DNA of 64,000 nt from Dermatemys mawii. Taxonomy: Eukaryota; Chordata; Testudines; Dermatemydidae. The notes below the pieces were generated by a model. That model ran no database searches. It saw nothing but the letters and a program-made list of their open reading frames with translations, and had not been told where the DNA came from. This document shows, piece by piece, positions 47,401-59,640 of the stretch. The stretch is taken from NCBI GenBank assembly GCA_007922305.1, contig ML677343.1:28773915-28837914 (forward strand), given 5' to 3'. How positions within the stretch are numbered: the first letter of the stretch is position 1; each line of letters starts with the position of its first letter. Made by a program: the position numbers and the translations under genes.

Positions 47401-50400
47401 GCAGAATGCAAACACAGGGAAGTGAGGTGTTTGTAAATTTCTGCATCGCGTAAAAGTACCAAATTATTACGGAAAGGGCATGGGGTGAAGTGAAGAGAGA
47501 GAGGAAAAATGAATTGCTTAATTTTAAGGTGGAGGTTGGATTTGTTTCAACTGCCTGCCTAATGATATTTGTTTTACAGTAGCACTTATAGGCTTCAACC
47601 AAGATAGGCACTGTAGTGAGACACAATAAAGACAGTGCCCAACTTAAAAAATTACAATCTGAATAGATGAGCTGGACAAAGGGAGGGGAAAACAAAGGCA
47701 TATAGTGGTAAAGTGACTTGTAGTGCAGCAGGTTAGTGGCTGAATTGGGGGTAGACTCTGGATCTCTTGCGTCCCAGTCTAGTGCCCTATCCACTGGACC
47801 ATGCTGCCTCTAGTAGAGGTGTCTAATTGCACTGGTAATAAAAGAAAGTGAGAAATAATGCCCCCTTAGAATGGAAATCCTCATCCCCTCAAACCCTTTG
47901 TCTCCTTCAAAAAAAACCAAAAACAAAAACAAAAAATAAAATGTAAAGCACTGCTGTTTGAATTTCTGGTGTGTGATCTATTACTTTTCACTGAAGTAAA
48001 ATTCTAATGTAAGGTGCATTGAAAATCAAATGAAAGTTATAAATCTTCTAAAAGAATTTTTTAATTAGTTATGTGCCCATCCACCCTCAACTAATAGAGC
48101 TTAAGACAAGGGCTTTGGAGCAGAGCCCGGAGCTGGAGCGCGAAGCTGCAGGATTTGTCAGGAGCTGGAGTGGAGCCGTAGCACCACTCCAAAGCCTTGC
48201 TTAGACAGAAAATAAATATTTATAAATTAACATTTACACAATAATTTAAACATTTTTGTATTTCTGTTTTAGTAGGGAAGAAGTAGTTTTGCTGACAACT
48301 ACTTGGCATTACAAGCAGCAACATCCAAAATAAAGTACACCTCTACCCCGATATAAAGCAGTCCGATATAAGGCGAATTCTGATATAATGCAGTAAAGAA
48401 GGGCTCCGTGGGGCATGGCTGCGCATTCCCCTACCTCGATATAACGCGGTTTCATCTATACTACGGTATGATTTTTTGTCTCCCAAAGATCGCGTTACTT
48501 CGAGGTAGAGGTGTACATAATAAAACCATACTACAGTGGAGAGGAATAGTCCAGTTTCAAAATATAAAAAGTAAAACTAAGAGTAAAATTTGCATAGTCA
48601 CTCAAGTTCCATTCTGTCTTGACAAGTTTCTTTTATTCACAAACAGAATTGGATTCTGGTGATCACCTCTGCTACTTAGGCAGTTCCCTAGCAAAACTGG
48701 ATTATCTAAGGCACCTCCGAAAGAAGAGCTTGCCTTAAGGTGTCTGAGCTGGCTTAATGTTACCATGAGCCTACTCCCCCAAGTTTGCTTTGTTAGGGTA
48801 AAGATAATGAATATGTGTTCATGGCTAGTACTTTTGGTTATTACATAGAGCAGCGGTCCTCAAAGTTTTTTGGCCACAGCCCCTATCTGCAGTGTGGCAT
48901 CCGCTCGTGGCCCCTGTGGTATGTCCACTGAAATGGTGCCAAACAGCTTCCGCTTTTTGCGGTACAATAATAGATCGCTGCCGAGTTTGACGGTCTCCCG
49001 GGCGGGATCGGTGACGACGCCAAGGTCTCGCGCACCCCACTTTGAAGACCACTGATATAGAGGCCACTAAGGTTTATTATTGTCATTGCTGGGGTTTGTT
49101 GTTAGAATAAAAGTTCCACAGAATTGTTACTGATATCAACCATGAAAGCAGTGTAGTGGAGAGTGCTAATTAAGTTATTCTGAAAGTATTCTTTCAATTG
49201 ATTTTCACTTCATGTATTTTCTGTCAAAAGCCTTCCTTGGGCTATAGCTGTCACATTGCCTATTCTTACTTTTTTTCATATTGTTCTAAACCTTTCTTAA
49301 ACAGCACACAAGTACAATTTAAGGCACACCGAAGTTTCATTTTTCATATCACCTCTGAGTGGACTAGCAATCAGGATCGATTTTGTAATGCCGACAACAC
49401 GTGCTCTCCAATCTTCCAGTTAGCCAGGTTGGTCTTACCTATCTCTTCCAATCCAAGTGTCACTAGGAAAAACAGTTTATGATCAGAGCAGAGGTTGTCA
49501 GACTCTTTGCTTGTGTGGCCTACATTTTAATACAAAGATAGTTTCATTGATCTCCTGTTCCTTTACATTACTGTGGATGACATCCCCTTCGGTTCATGAT
49601 GGCATAACATCTGTTGGCTATTACACAAGTTGCCTACATGGAAAAGTATTATTAGGGAAGTATATTATGTTTGAAGCTGCATCTTGTACAAGTTTAACAG
49701 CTGGAAATATGGAGGAGCCTGCAGTATGTATCACTTGGCTTTCTGTAGGCCACCAGCAAGTGCTCCACAGAGACCACAGCTTTGGAATATCTTGATTGTG
49801 CTGGGAAGACTTCAATGTGATCAACCTATTGCACAAGTTGCAGTGACAGTTTGGAGCCACAAATGTTTAAGGAAAACTTTGCACACCATGATTTGTACAT
49901 TATTTGACAGTGCTTCATAATGACTTTTTCAGTGAAAGCCACTGTTTAAAATGTTAGGTTTATATTAATTGTAGGCATTTTCTCAACTAATGAAGGCTAG
50001 AAAATAACTCTTCTAAAACCAGTTTAAGCACAAGGCTCAACACATTGCTCCTGTAGTATATGTAATCAAAAGTTGTACATACTGATTGTTGGCAAGCATG
50101 AAATCAGGAAAAAAGTTCTTATTCACTGAAGCCTTGTTAGTTTAATTAGTATCCTCCAACTACTTGAGCTAATGTTGTGTAAGTAACAGTGTTAGTGATT
50201 CTTGTATTGCTGCTTATGAAATATCTGCAGGTCTTGCTAGGAGTGTTTTGGGGTTTTTTTAAGTGGATATGAAACCACAGGAGAGAACATTAGTTGCACC
50301 AATATTTTCTTCCTTTAAGGTGCTGGCTAATATGTACTGTTTCAAAGTGAGGACTATGCTGACTTCACAGTAGTAAGATTAAAATCTACAGATACCTGAT

Positions 50401-53400
50401 TTATGATTTTGAAGCATTGTGGCTCTTTTAGTGCTAATAGCATTTTAGATAATGCCATCTTAGTAAGTTCATCTGCTTTCAGAGGAAAGGAGGAGAAGGT
50501 AAACTTGATACAGATGATAAACTGAGTTGTCTGACATTTCCAGAATCTAGTCTTCTCCATTCTTGCATTCTTATTGGAATGTGCAAAAGGAACTAGAATG
50601 ATATCAAGATACATAAATTGATATAAAAAACATAAAGGAAGAGTTTAATATGACAAAGTTACAAAAGTGGACAGAGTTTGTATACTTTAAAATAGTTAGG
50701 CTTTCTAACACCACAATGTTAGATAGATGTAAGTCACTTTGTCGGTCTATTTTTGCATGTATACACTCGCATTTGTCTCCGGCTGATGTAAACAGCCTTT
50801 TACAACAAGGTATAAACCCATCTTTCTGAATGACGTAGAGCCATGGTCAACCTGCTAAGGTTGACCCAGTAGAAGTATAGATGCTGCATGTCCTCTCAAC
50901 CGTACCTGTCCTCCAACAGATGTCCCACTATGACCCATTCCATGCAACAATGATCATAGCTTCAGGAAAACACCCAGCCATGTTTTGTAAACGTACAGCA
51001 AGCACCCCAGAATTCTTAGCAGCACTCAAAGCTCCTGGTTCAGAATACAGTCCAGCATAGAACACTACTGTGGCTGACCGTTAAAGTGCTCTTCCAAAGC
51101 CTTCCTCAACTGCATCGCTCCATGTAGAGCCCCTTGTTTCTGGCTATTCCAAGTCAACAGACAGCTTCTCCACTTCCATCCTGTTCGCAGCTCTCTGCCC
51201 TTTGCCTCACACACATTATCCAGGAGGCAACTTGTGGCTATGACCATTGGTCTGTTTTTCTCTGAGATCCAGTTTAGTGAGTAAATACTGCTAACATCCA
51301 TTCAGTTTACCAAAAGCAAATTGAATAGTCATTTGGCGCCAATACTTGAATCTTTCCTTGATACTCTTGAGATGATCAGTGTAGGGCTTCATGAGCAAGG
51401 GGTAGGCTGGGTCCCCCAGATTCACTTTTGGCATTTGATTATTGGCATTGGTGACCTAATGGTTGGGAAGTTGCAGCTTTCTGAACATCTTTCTGTATTT
51501 TTAGAGATGTGCACTTCATCCACTTTCCCTCAGCAGCCCATATTAATATCAGTGAAACTTCCCTGATGATCCACCAATATTTGCATAACCATAGAAAAGT
51601 AGCATTTGTTGTTAATATACACTGGGGCAAGATGGGCTGGTGCCAAAATTAGGGATGTGCATGCCATCTATTTCCTTACCGTAGTTTGAGAACCCCATTG
51701 CTCAAATCCATTCACTGTGTCTTGCGCATTGCTGAGTCACAATTCTGCTAACTACTCACATGACAATGGACCCTACATTGAATTTTTCAACTCCAAACTA
51801 ATTTCCCACTGACTGGTAGCAATTTGGTGTTTCAAGCTTCCAGAGTGTGATCATCACTAACTTCTCCACTTTCAGTGCAGCTCTTATTAAGGTGTTCCTA
51901 CACTGAAGGGCTGGGGTGAGCTCAGGGCACTGATTCAGGCATTTGGCTTTTCACATTCTAAATTTATGCAGCTACTTCTTGTTGTCCCAAACATCCATTA
52001 TGTTGCAGTCCCACCAGTCAGTGCTCATTTCTTGGGACCAGAAATGGCGCTTCACCATTTGCAGTTGTGCCAGAATGCCACCAACAGCCTTGGTTTGTTT
52101 TTCACCATGTCCCTCAACAAACTGTCCTAGTAGAAATCCTCATAGCCCAAGTTGTTGAAATACTTCCTTATGGTCTGCAAACACAGGAGAATTGTGTTCG
52201 GTATTTGTAACATTTATGATAATAGCCCAGAGCTCTATGGGCTCCATGCTTGTCCGGGATGGTAGAGACCAAAAAGTGTTGTGCAGGTTTTTAATGACTT
52301 CTTAAAAATGAGAAAATGATCAGATATGGATGGAATTATGGGTTGGAGTAAGTAGAATGCTGGAAACTTTACCACTAGCTCCCAGAGATCCCTGGGGCAA
52401 GTCATTACTATCCCAGAAAACACTGCAAAAATATCCCCAAAGGCATTGTATTGGAGTCAGTTTGCACCATCCTGGGTTACTTAATGTCAGGGTGTCCCCC
52501 TCCCTGCTGCTCCTGAACCCTGCTTATCCCTTCTCCATATAGAGCAGGCTGGGGACATGGAGGGAGAGAGACAGAGAGAGCTTGGGGCAGTAGCTGCTAC
52601 ATTGCACGCACAGTTCTTCCCCTTGGAGAGAGAGGATGAGAGAGAATCAACAACTTGTGATAGATGTTGGTGATGTTGCTTAATGCATCACTGTAAGATG
52701 CTTGGATACTGTGGTGATGTAAGAACCTACAGAGAATTGCACACACACAAACTACAAACTATGTTATAAGAACATTAAGGATGCAAAGTCAAGCACTCAG
52801 AAAGTTAGAAATTGCTAGCGTGGATTGATTTAAATCGCAAACAAGAAACTTCCATTTAAATAATAAACTTTAATTTTGTTTCGCACTTGTAATTGTTAGT
52901 TATTTTCCTAAAGAGATGTTGATTCCTTTTGGGTGATATAATTTGGTACTACTTGTTGCTAGCCAGGAAGGTTATAGTTACACATTTAATTTAAACAGTT
53001 ATATAGTTTATCATACATTTATTTAGATTCTTATTTTTTATTGTTAGAAAACTCTGATGCATTTCTTATTTACTAGATCAAGTTCTTACTCATGATTTAT
53101 GTCAGCTGCATTTGAATGGAAGTTGAGCTTCAATTTAAAAAATACAAACCTCCATATTAATGTAATTTTTATTAGTTAAATAAAACTATCTTGAAAGCGC
53201 TAGATATGTAAGAGAAAAACAAGTTTATCAAAACATATTTGCATTTAAAACTAACATAGTTAAATAAAGGAAGCATTATGTGTAATTACTGAATTGGACT
53301 GATGTTTCTGGTCACTACATCCTTCAGGATTTTAGAATTGGTAGATCTCATCTTCTCACACTTCATTTTTATTCATAGGATGAATAGGAAGAAGGAAAAT

Positions 53401-56400
53401 AAGCTTTCTTGCTTTTCAATTCCCAATTGATTTCTCAGTTTTAAGTGAACTAGCTGTTGAACTGAACTAGTTGAATAAACTAAAATGAGGAAAATAATCT
53501 CTCTCTGTACCTGCAGAGCAGGCTACTGTAATCAAAAGCTCGTTTAGCACTTCCACAAACTCTGGTTCTAGGTGTTTTGCCAGTGACTTCCAATTCAGTG
53601 GTTTGACTTTCTTTAAAACTTCAGCAGAGCAAACGGATAAAAATATTCAAACTAACTTATATTAATAGGTTATAGTAATGTTAGACCTCAGTATAGTTAA
53701 TTTTAAATCGGCTTATTTTTAAAAAGAAAGATGCATTGTATAAAAAGTGAGATTTTAAAAATTGCCTGTGCAACCTATGTTTGCCCTATGGTGCGTATAC
53801 ATTATGGTAGTGTTTAATTACATGGGCATGTACTATTTTTTTCCCCACAGAACTGCTTCCTTGTTCAGAGCAGAGATTCGATTATGTTCACTTAATGAGC
53901 AGTTTACGCAATATTTTCTTTTATCCTCATTGTTCGGTGTTTGGCTCCATTCCTTATTCCCTGTACACTGTACAAACCCTGCTCTGTAGACATTAATTGC
54001 CTAATGGGCTTTTTTTATGGTCCTCAACACTATAATTTCTAAGTACTTCACAAACATTAATTTATTTTCTAAACCCTCTTGGGGGGTGAGAGAGTGGTAT
54101 TATGTCCATTTTGCAGAGGAGGAACTGAGACCCAGAAACTAAGATCAGAAATTTCCATGAATTCAGAATGCCCCATTTGAAACATCTAGGACCTGATTTT
54201 AGCATTTATATAGTGCTTCATTTGTTCAAAGCACAGTTCCCATTGATTTCAATTACTGCTATGAATATTGTGCAGTTCTCTAAATCAGACTCCAGGATAT
54301 CAAGTTGGAGATCCAACAATGTGGCAGAGGCAGGGATGGAATCCAGTTCTCCAGGACAAATAAGGCTGCTGAATTTTATCAGTCTGTATCTTTGTCTTTC
54401 TGCAATCCCTTGCCTCCTTCACTAGGCGTCTTCCAGCATCTGCTGCAGAGGAGGCAGGGGTGCTTCCTTCATGACGCAAACCTGATTCATTCCCAAAGTA
54501 AGTCTGTCTTGCCCACTAAATAGGGCAGGTATCCTGTGGAAAAAATAGTATGTGATTGCTTTATGATTAGTCTTTCTTTATGTATGCACAGTAAGTGGGA
54601 AGAATTAAGGTAGCACAAGTATCTTTAATTCTGGCATTCCTAGCTTTTCAGTGATTGATTTTAAAACCTTAATTTTTAAAAAACACTTTTTAATGTAATT
54701 TCCATGTTTGGTTTTTTTAAAAATAAAACTATTACACTGAATGGCATCATATTGACACTCACATGGGGCATTAGCAGGGTTGTAATCTTTAGATTCAGTG
54801 AGCAGACCTCTGCCTTTTGAATTATGCCTGTTAGTAAGTTGTCATTTTCTGTGTGGACTAGTACTGAAGGGGACGTAGGCAGAGATGCAGTTTTCCAGAG
54901 GGTTTCACAGTATTTTCTGGCCGTAGAGGAATGGTGAGATTCAGGAGTCTTTGGTTCCATCCAAGTCTCTGGAGGGGAGAGTTTTCTCTAGAAGTCTCAA
55001 ACTCTTCTGCCTGTTTCCCCTAGAAGCACACCTGCCCAATCCTGTCTGCTTTCCTACCACTGGGTCCTTGTACCAGTCCCTTTGACTTTTTGGAGAGGAC
55101 TGCAGAGTACCTCCATGAAAGTTTAACTGAGATCTCTCAGAAGGATTTAAGGGACATCCTATGTACATAAACATCCTATGTACACAACCCAGCCTTTGAT
55201 TTTAGAGATGAAACAGCCACTCACATTTTCAACTCTCAGATAACTTTTTATGTAGTACAACTCCAGAGCTGGATATATGCATCTCCATATAGCCAAGAGG
55301 ATTTATATAAGCAAGGGTAGGCTTTGGTACCATAATTATTGTTCATCTGGGTTTTCTGAGGGAAGCATGGATGATGTGAGAGAGTTTCACTGTTGCCATT
55401 GAAATTTGCTGAAGGAAAGCACCTCATCATATTCTTTGTGGCAACACCACCCCTTTTTTGGCCCTCCCTGGCCCCCATCAACAATTTCTGTGGCGACTTT
55501 GTCTGAGGCATTGTATCCTCTTATATTTCTAGACATTGAAAACTAGTGTCTTCCAGTCATCTACCTATTTTTCCAGTTTGTTCAAATTCTCAGTCTGTTT
55601 TTCTACATACAATGTGCCAATGACCCTACTTTGCATCATCTGTATATTTGGACACCGTTCAGCTAGTTCCAGTTCCTAAGCCAGGAGTGGGCAAACTACA
55701 GCCTGGGGGGCGCATCCAGCCCTCCAGACGTTTTAATCTGGCCACTGAGCTTCTGTCAGGGAGCAGGGTCAGGGACTTGCACCACTCTGCATGGCTCCCA
55801 GAAGCAGCAGAATATCCCTCTCTTGCTCCTACACGCAGGGGCAGCCAGGGGGCTCCACACATTGCTCTCATCCCAAGCTCTGCCCCTGCAGCTCCCATTG
55901 CCCAGGAATCACGGCCAATGGGAGCTGCAGAGGTGGTGCCTGTGGATAGGGCAGTGCTCAGAGCTGGCTGGCCACACCTCCACATAGGAGTCAGAGGGGG
56001 ACATGGGAGCTGCTTGAGGAATGCACCGCCCAGAGCTGCACCCTGACTCCCTCCTGCACCCTGGCCCCAGCCCTTATCCCCCTCCCACTCTCTGAACCCC
56101 TCTGTCTGAGCCCGAAGCACCTTTCTGCACCCCCAACCTCTCTTTCCCAGCCCTACCCCAGAGCCCGCACCTCCAGCCGAAGCCCTCAGCCCCTCCCTCT
56201 ACATCCCAACCCACTGCTCTAGCTCAGAGCCCCCTCCCTCACCCTGAACTCTTCATTTTTGGCCATGCCCCAGAGCTCATACCCCCAGTCGGAGCCTGCA
56301 CCCATCCAACAATTTCATGAGCATTCCTGGCCCACCATACAGTTTTCATATCCAGATGTGGTCCTTGGGCCAAAACGTTTGCCCACTCCTGTCCTAAGCC

Positions 56401-57032
56401 ATGGTCTCTACACTGCCAACTTATGTTGTTATAACTGTGTTGTTCAGGGGTGTGACTCTAACTCCTGTGTAGATAACACTATGTCTCCCGTTGACATAGC
56501 TACTGCCTCTCAGGAGGTGGAGTACCTAAGCCAATGGGAGATGTTCTCCCATTGGCATATATAGTGTCTTCACTAAGCACTACAGTGGTACAGCTGTAGC
56601 ACGGTAAGTGTAGACAGGTCCTAAATCTCTAAATAGACTTTATATTCATCTTTTTTTAATATAAATACCTGGGGGTCTTCTGTAAAACTGTCAGTGTACG
56701 CTGGAGCTTCAGTTAACACTAGTGGGAATTTTAAGAAAAAGCTTGGTGTAGACAAACTATAAAAGTTATGTAGCTTACTCAAGTCAACAGAAAGGAATCT
56801 GAAAGAGAGCAGGGATGCAAAGATAGTAGTTTTAGTTCCCATTGGCGCACACACCTTTAAAATGTCATTCCTCTTTTAAAAATAAATCATGTACCCTGAT
56901 TTGCTAATGAGATAAAGTGTAAATCCTCATATAACAATGTGTTTTCTCTCTCTTTTTTTTAAGTATATCTTTGGGGAGTTCAGCCCTGATGAGTTTAATC
57001 AATTCTTTGTGACTCCCCGATGCTCTGTTGAG
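41119..57032 (+). CDS. USP10: USP10 deubiquitinase, 5' part (coding exons 1-2)
   Basis: USP10 is a cysteine-protease deubiquitinase of about 800 residues that acts on p53 and other substrates and binds G3BP in stress granules (family knowledge). Only the first 30 residues are here: exon 1 at 41119-41139 (MALNSAQ) and exon 2 at 56964-57032 ([20 protein letters not shown] plus SVE), both phase 0 with GTACGG and GTAAGA donors. The G3BP-binding motif, FGDF in human USP10, reads FGEF at residues 10-13. The catalytic USP domain lies beyond the window: no sequence resembling exon 3 was seen by eye in 57033-64000. The start is fixed by the CpG island, the YY1 element and the N-terminal match. KLHL36 lies immediately upstream on the same strand, as in mammals. 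Confidence 0.95.
41671..41790. repeat. 60-bp tandem duplication
   Basis: GGAATAAAAATCCTGCATTC at about 41709 recurs as GGAATAAAAATTCTGCATTC about 60 bases later, with GTGTGTG(G/T)(A)TAAACC ahead of each. The copies differ at several sites. Confidence 0.8.
45205..45375 (+). mobile_element. CR1 LINE 3' end
   Basis: ATCACTTGATCATTACCTGT, GGCACTGGCATTGGCCGCTG and ATACTGGGCTGGATGG...TATGGCCGTTCTTATGTT follow the CR1 3'UTR to its terminus. Only the last 170 bases are present (5'-truncated). Confidence 0.9.
45472..45951. mobile_element. hAT-type nonautonomous element with perfect 8-bp target duplication
   Basis: The left end CAGAGGTGGGCAAACTATGG is mirrored by the right end AAAAAGTTTGCCCAGCCTTG. 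CTGTAAGG stands directly on both sides (45464-45471 and 45952-45959). The body is G-rich, the reverse orientation of the 26690 copy. It is 480 bases and has no transposase. Confidence 0.93.
47580..47815 (-). repeat. MIR-like / CORE SINE (near full length)
   Basis: The minus strand starts GAGGCAGCATGGTCCAGTGG...AGTGCACTAGACTGGG-type tRNA-related head, then a core with CAAGTCACTTTACC, then a tail. The right end on the plus strand, CTATCCACTGGACCATGCTG, is a phrase common in sauropsid genomes. Confidence 0.75.
48100..48206. mobile_element. Short hAT-like MITE (CAAGGGCTTTGGAG ends)
   Basis: CAAGGGCTTTGGAG and CTCCAAAGCCTTG are inverted ends of a block of about 93 bases. The flanks CTTAAGAC and CTTAGACA are similar but offset by an indel. 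Confidence 0.6.
48336..48515. mobile_element. Tc1/mariner-type MITE
   Basis: TACACCTCTACC and GGTAGAGGTGTA are perfect 12-base inverted ends, with CCCGATATAA... subterminal repeats. The terminal TA dinucleotides fit the TA target of Tc1/mariner. It is 180 bases and non-coding. Confidence 0.8.
48851..49054. mobile_element. hAT-type MITE, 204 bp
   Basis: CAGCGGTCCTCAAAGT is mirrored by ACTTTGAAGACCACTG. The flanks ACATAGAG (48843-48850) and ATATAGAG (49055-49062) agree at 7 of 8 positions, with TA central. Confidence 0.9.
50740..52270 (-). pseudogene. PIF/Harbinger transposase fossil
   Basis: Read on the minus strand, successive segments match the Harbinger DDE transposase in order. They are [20 protein letters not shown] near 51860-51800, [19 protein letters not shown] near 51690-51640 (ID-x-x-H-I-P carries the first catalytic Asp), [19 protein letters not shown] near 51590-51535, and [20 protein letters not shown] plus a C-terminal LRKALEEHF near 51260-51075. 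Stops (for example after DINMGC) and frame changes break it, so it is not functional. The 50740-51060 part would be its 3' flank. Terminal repeats and a 3-base target duplication were not located. Confidence 0.85.
54005..54150 (-). repeat. MIR-like SINE fragment
   Basis: GGTATTATGTCCATTTTGCA, then GGAGGAACTGAGACCCAG is the complement-oriented MIR core (cf. CCCATTTTACAGATGAGGAAACTGAGGC). Confidence 0.85.
55682..56391. mobile_element. hAT-type nonautonomous element, 710 bp, perfect target duplication
   Basis: The ends are CAGGAGTGGGCAAACTACAG and ACGTTTGCCCACTCCTG. TCCTAAGC stands on both sides (55674-55681 and 56392-56399). The body is C-rich toward the right, with CACCCTGACTCCC-like repetition. 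The open frames within it are non-coding. Confidence 0.93.
56400..56615. mobile_element. Palindromic MITE abutting the hAT element
   Basis: CATGGTCTCTACACTGCC and AAGTGTAGACAGGTCC form the ends, and CAATGGGAGA/TCTCCCATTG is a perfect 10-base inner hairpin. It starts at the right target duplication of the 55682-56391 element, so the hAT probably inserted at its edge. Confidence 0.7.
56964..57032 (+). CDS. USP10: USP10 coding exon 2 (FG[D/E]F motif)
   Basis: A tract CTCTCTCTTTTTTTTAAG precedes 23 codons, reading [19 protein letters not shown] and on to SVE, then GTAAGACC. The match to the USP10 N-terminus is nearly complete; the aspartate of FGDF is glutamate here. Confidence 0.96.
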
Positions 57033-59110
57033 GTAAGACCTATGTTTGTGTTTTGTCTGAAGATGTGATGTATATTGTTTTACACAAATGTAGTAGGTTT
57101 GTTAGTTTATAATTAAAAATACAATAATCAGTGTTTTTTATTGTTCACTTGTGAATTAATAAAACTCAGTTGTTCACCGTAGAGCTCCCTAGAATATAAT
57201 TTTAATTTGCATTCATGTTATTGCACACTGTTTACTTCTGCAGTTCTTTTTCTGTCCAGATATATGGCAGCTGTAGTCTCTGTTAAACAGTGTCTCTTGT
57301 TCTGTCCCTACTCAACTCTTGAATCAGTGTCTGAAATGTGTAGAGAAGGATCCTGGCTTTTTCTTTCTCCCTTTCTCATTGCTGGAATATCTGCAATTGT
57401 AGCGATTGCATGCAGGAGTTGGAAAGGAATGATCTGCTCAATGGAACCAGCAGCTCACCTTAATTAACTTTTCAGTGATAGATGTAGTTGCAACTTTCTC
57501 AGCAAAATTCCTGTTTGTAGGTGAGATCCAGTATCTCTTGAGCCAAAGAGGAAGAGTAGAGCTCTCGCTACAGTGGTTTATGTGGCTTTCTGCCTCCTGG
57601 TAGCTATTATCTGGAGTAGATCCCAGGTTTTGTACTCTTTGGACTCATACTGCAGAGAGCACTGGAGAGTGGAAGGAGGTATCCATTGGGTCCTGTAGGA
57701 AGGACCAAGAATCTCCAAGATCTCTATATGACCCAACCTGACCCAAAGGTAAAGATGATGAGGAACAAAACTGAGGAAGTGGTAAATACCTTAAATTTTC
57801 TCTTCCCTCCTCTGACCCTCTTCTTCCTCCAACGCAAAACAAACCCTCAACTGCATGTATATGGGAGGAAAATTCCACTCCTCAGGATGAATATATTTAT
57901 AAAGTAAGCTCTGTTGTCTGTCATTAATGTGTTTTACTAAGGTTCTACTGTAGTAGTATGATTTTTCAAGTTCTTTGTGGCATACAGATATTCACTACCA
58001 CATTGCTTTTCAAGTTCATGGGCATATAGCTAACAACCCCGGTAGCTTCTTATACTGGTTGCATGAAGGAATGTGAAGGCTATTATAAGAAGAGGATGAG
58101 GAAAAATAGGTTGCAAGAAGAGGAGGGAGAGGAAAGCAAAAAAAGGGAAGGCGAGGCCAGCATGAAGAGAACTTAACAGATATATAGTGACTTCCTGTGT
58201 TTGTACATAAGTTAAAGCTATATACAAATGTTTCTATTGCCAACAGACTGGAGAAAATGAATGCATTTGCTGGATTCACAAACACCAAAGATTTTGTCCT
58301 TTTACTACAGAAACAAGTTTTAGATTAAAATATAGATTCGATGGTGTTGGAGGACAGCAGCCTGGAGAGATGGATGACTGTCTCCTCTGTGAATATTGGG
58401 CAGGAGTACAAAATTCAGGAGTACCAGTTCTTTCTGGTCTAATCTACTACTTCCTCTACCTTAGAGTACACTATCAGGAGAAATAGTCCTGTATCCTTGG
58501 CAGTATATGGATAGAAGGAATAAAGGGAAACAAACATATAGTGCCTTTTGCTACAAGCTAGTTATGAAGTTGACTTATGCACATGATTGGTACACCCAGT
58601 GAACTGCTCCAAACTGCCTTTTCATATTGTCCTGAAGTTTAACTGTGCAAAACATAACCCCACCTTCGTGCTCCAAATTTGGCCCTTTAAAACTCTTCCT
58701 CAGAGCTGCCTTTTCATGCTTAAATTTACTGAAAAAGTAAGGACTTTAGCTAAAGAAGGAGCAGAAATGATCATCGGGGCTCCTGGTGAAGTATCAGAAG
58801 CATTAGTGCACTAATATCCCCCGTGGTTTGCAAGATTTAGCTGACCCTCTTACGTTGGAACTGTGATTTCATCAGTGTGCTCACCATCACTTGGAGTGAG
58901 AAGCAAAACACATTCTGTCAGGATAGAGGAAACTGATGGTTAAAGAGGCCCAGTGGGTTAGTAGTGAAGAAGCTTACATGTGGGGCAGAGTGTGAGTAAC
59001 CCGAATTAGTGATGTGTTCTTTATCAGCTGCCTTCAGTCCTCCATTGTGCCACTTCTCTCCTGCACATCACTGTACGTCCTCTCCACTCATCCCATGAAA
59101 TTATGTAAGG
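57033..59110 (+). other. USP10: USP10 intron 2 (first part)
   Basis: Ordinary intron sequence with short random frames. No exon 3 candidate or recognisable repeat. Confidence 0.65.
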
Positions 59111-59339
59111 CAGGCCTGCACAATATACGGCCCGCGGGCCACATGCGGCCCGTCCCGGCTCACTGCCTGGCCCGCGGGAGGGGAGAAAGGGCGGGGCAAG
59201 CCAACAGAGCTGGGCAGAAGCAGGCAGCCAGCAAGCCAGCTCGTGGGGGAAGGATGAGCTGCTAGGGGTTGGGGCTGAGGACTGAGCAGGGCGGGGGAGA
59301 TTAGCCTGGGGAAGCCGGAGAGGGAGGGGAATGTGCAGG

Positions 59340-59640
59340 TCAGCATCTTCAGAAGCTGCGAGCCAGCATGCCGGAGGGGGGAGGTGGTCCGGGGCCCCCT
59401 GGGGGGTGGGGGGGGGGGGGGGGGGGGCTGTGGGGTGTTGCATGCTTAGAAGCTGCGAGCCAGCATGGGGGAAAGGTGTTTTGGTCCGCAGTGCTGAGGG
59501 GAGAGTTGCATGTTCAGAAACTGCGAGCCAGCATGGGGGAAAGGTGAGCTAGTCCCGTGGTGCTGAGGGGGGTTGGGGGGGGAAGGGGAGGGACTGGGGG
59601 TGTTGCATGTTCAGAAGCTGCGAGCCAGCACGGGGGGAAG
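59340..59640. repeat. Four-copy minisatellite in the hAT element
   Basis: Units start at 59351, 59448, 59516 and 59613, so spacings are 97, 68 and 97 bases. The shared core is CTGCGAGCCAGCA. Confidence 0.85.

Larger units (their letters stand above)
41140..56963 (+). other. USP10: USP10 intron 1
   Basis: This is a 15.8-kb intron, AT-rich. Apart from the elements listed separately, the stretches 41800-45200, 45960-47580, 49060-50740 and 52300-54000 show no recognisable gene or repeat. Homopolymer and dinucleotide tracts are short. Confidence 0.8.

Noticed and set aside
49490..49925. Possible hAT element starting CAGAGGTTGTCAGACTC
   Set aside because: The start resembles a hAT terminus, but no matching right end or 8-base duplication was found.
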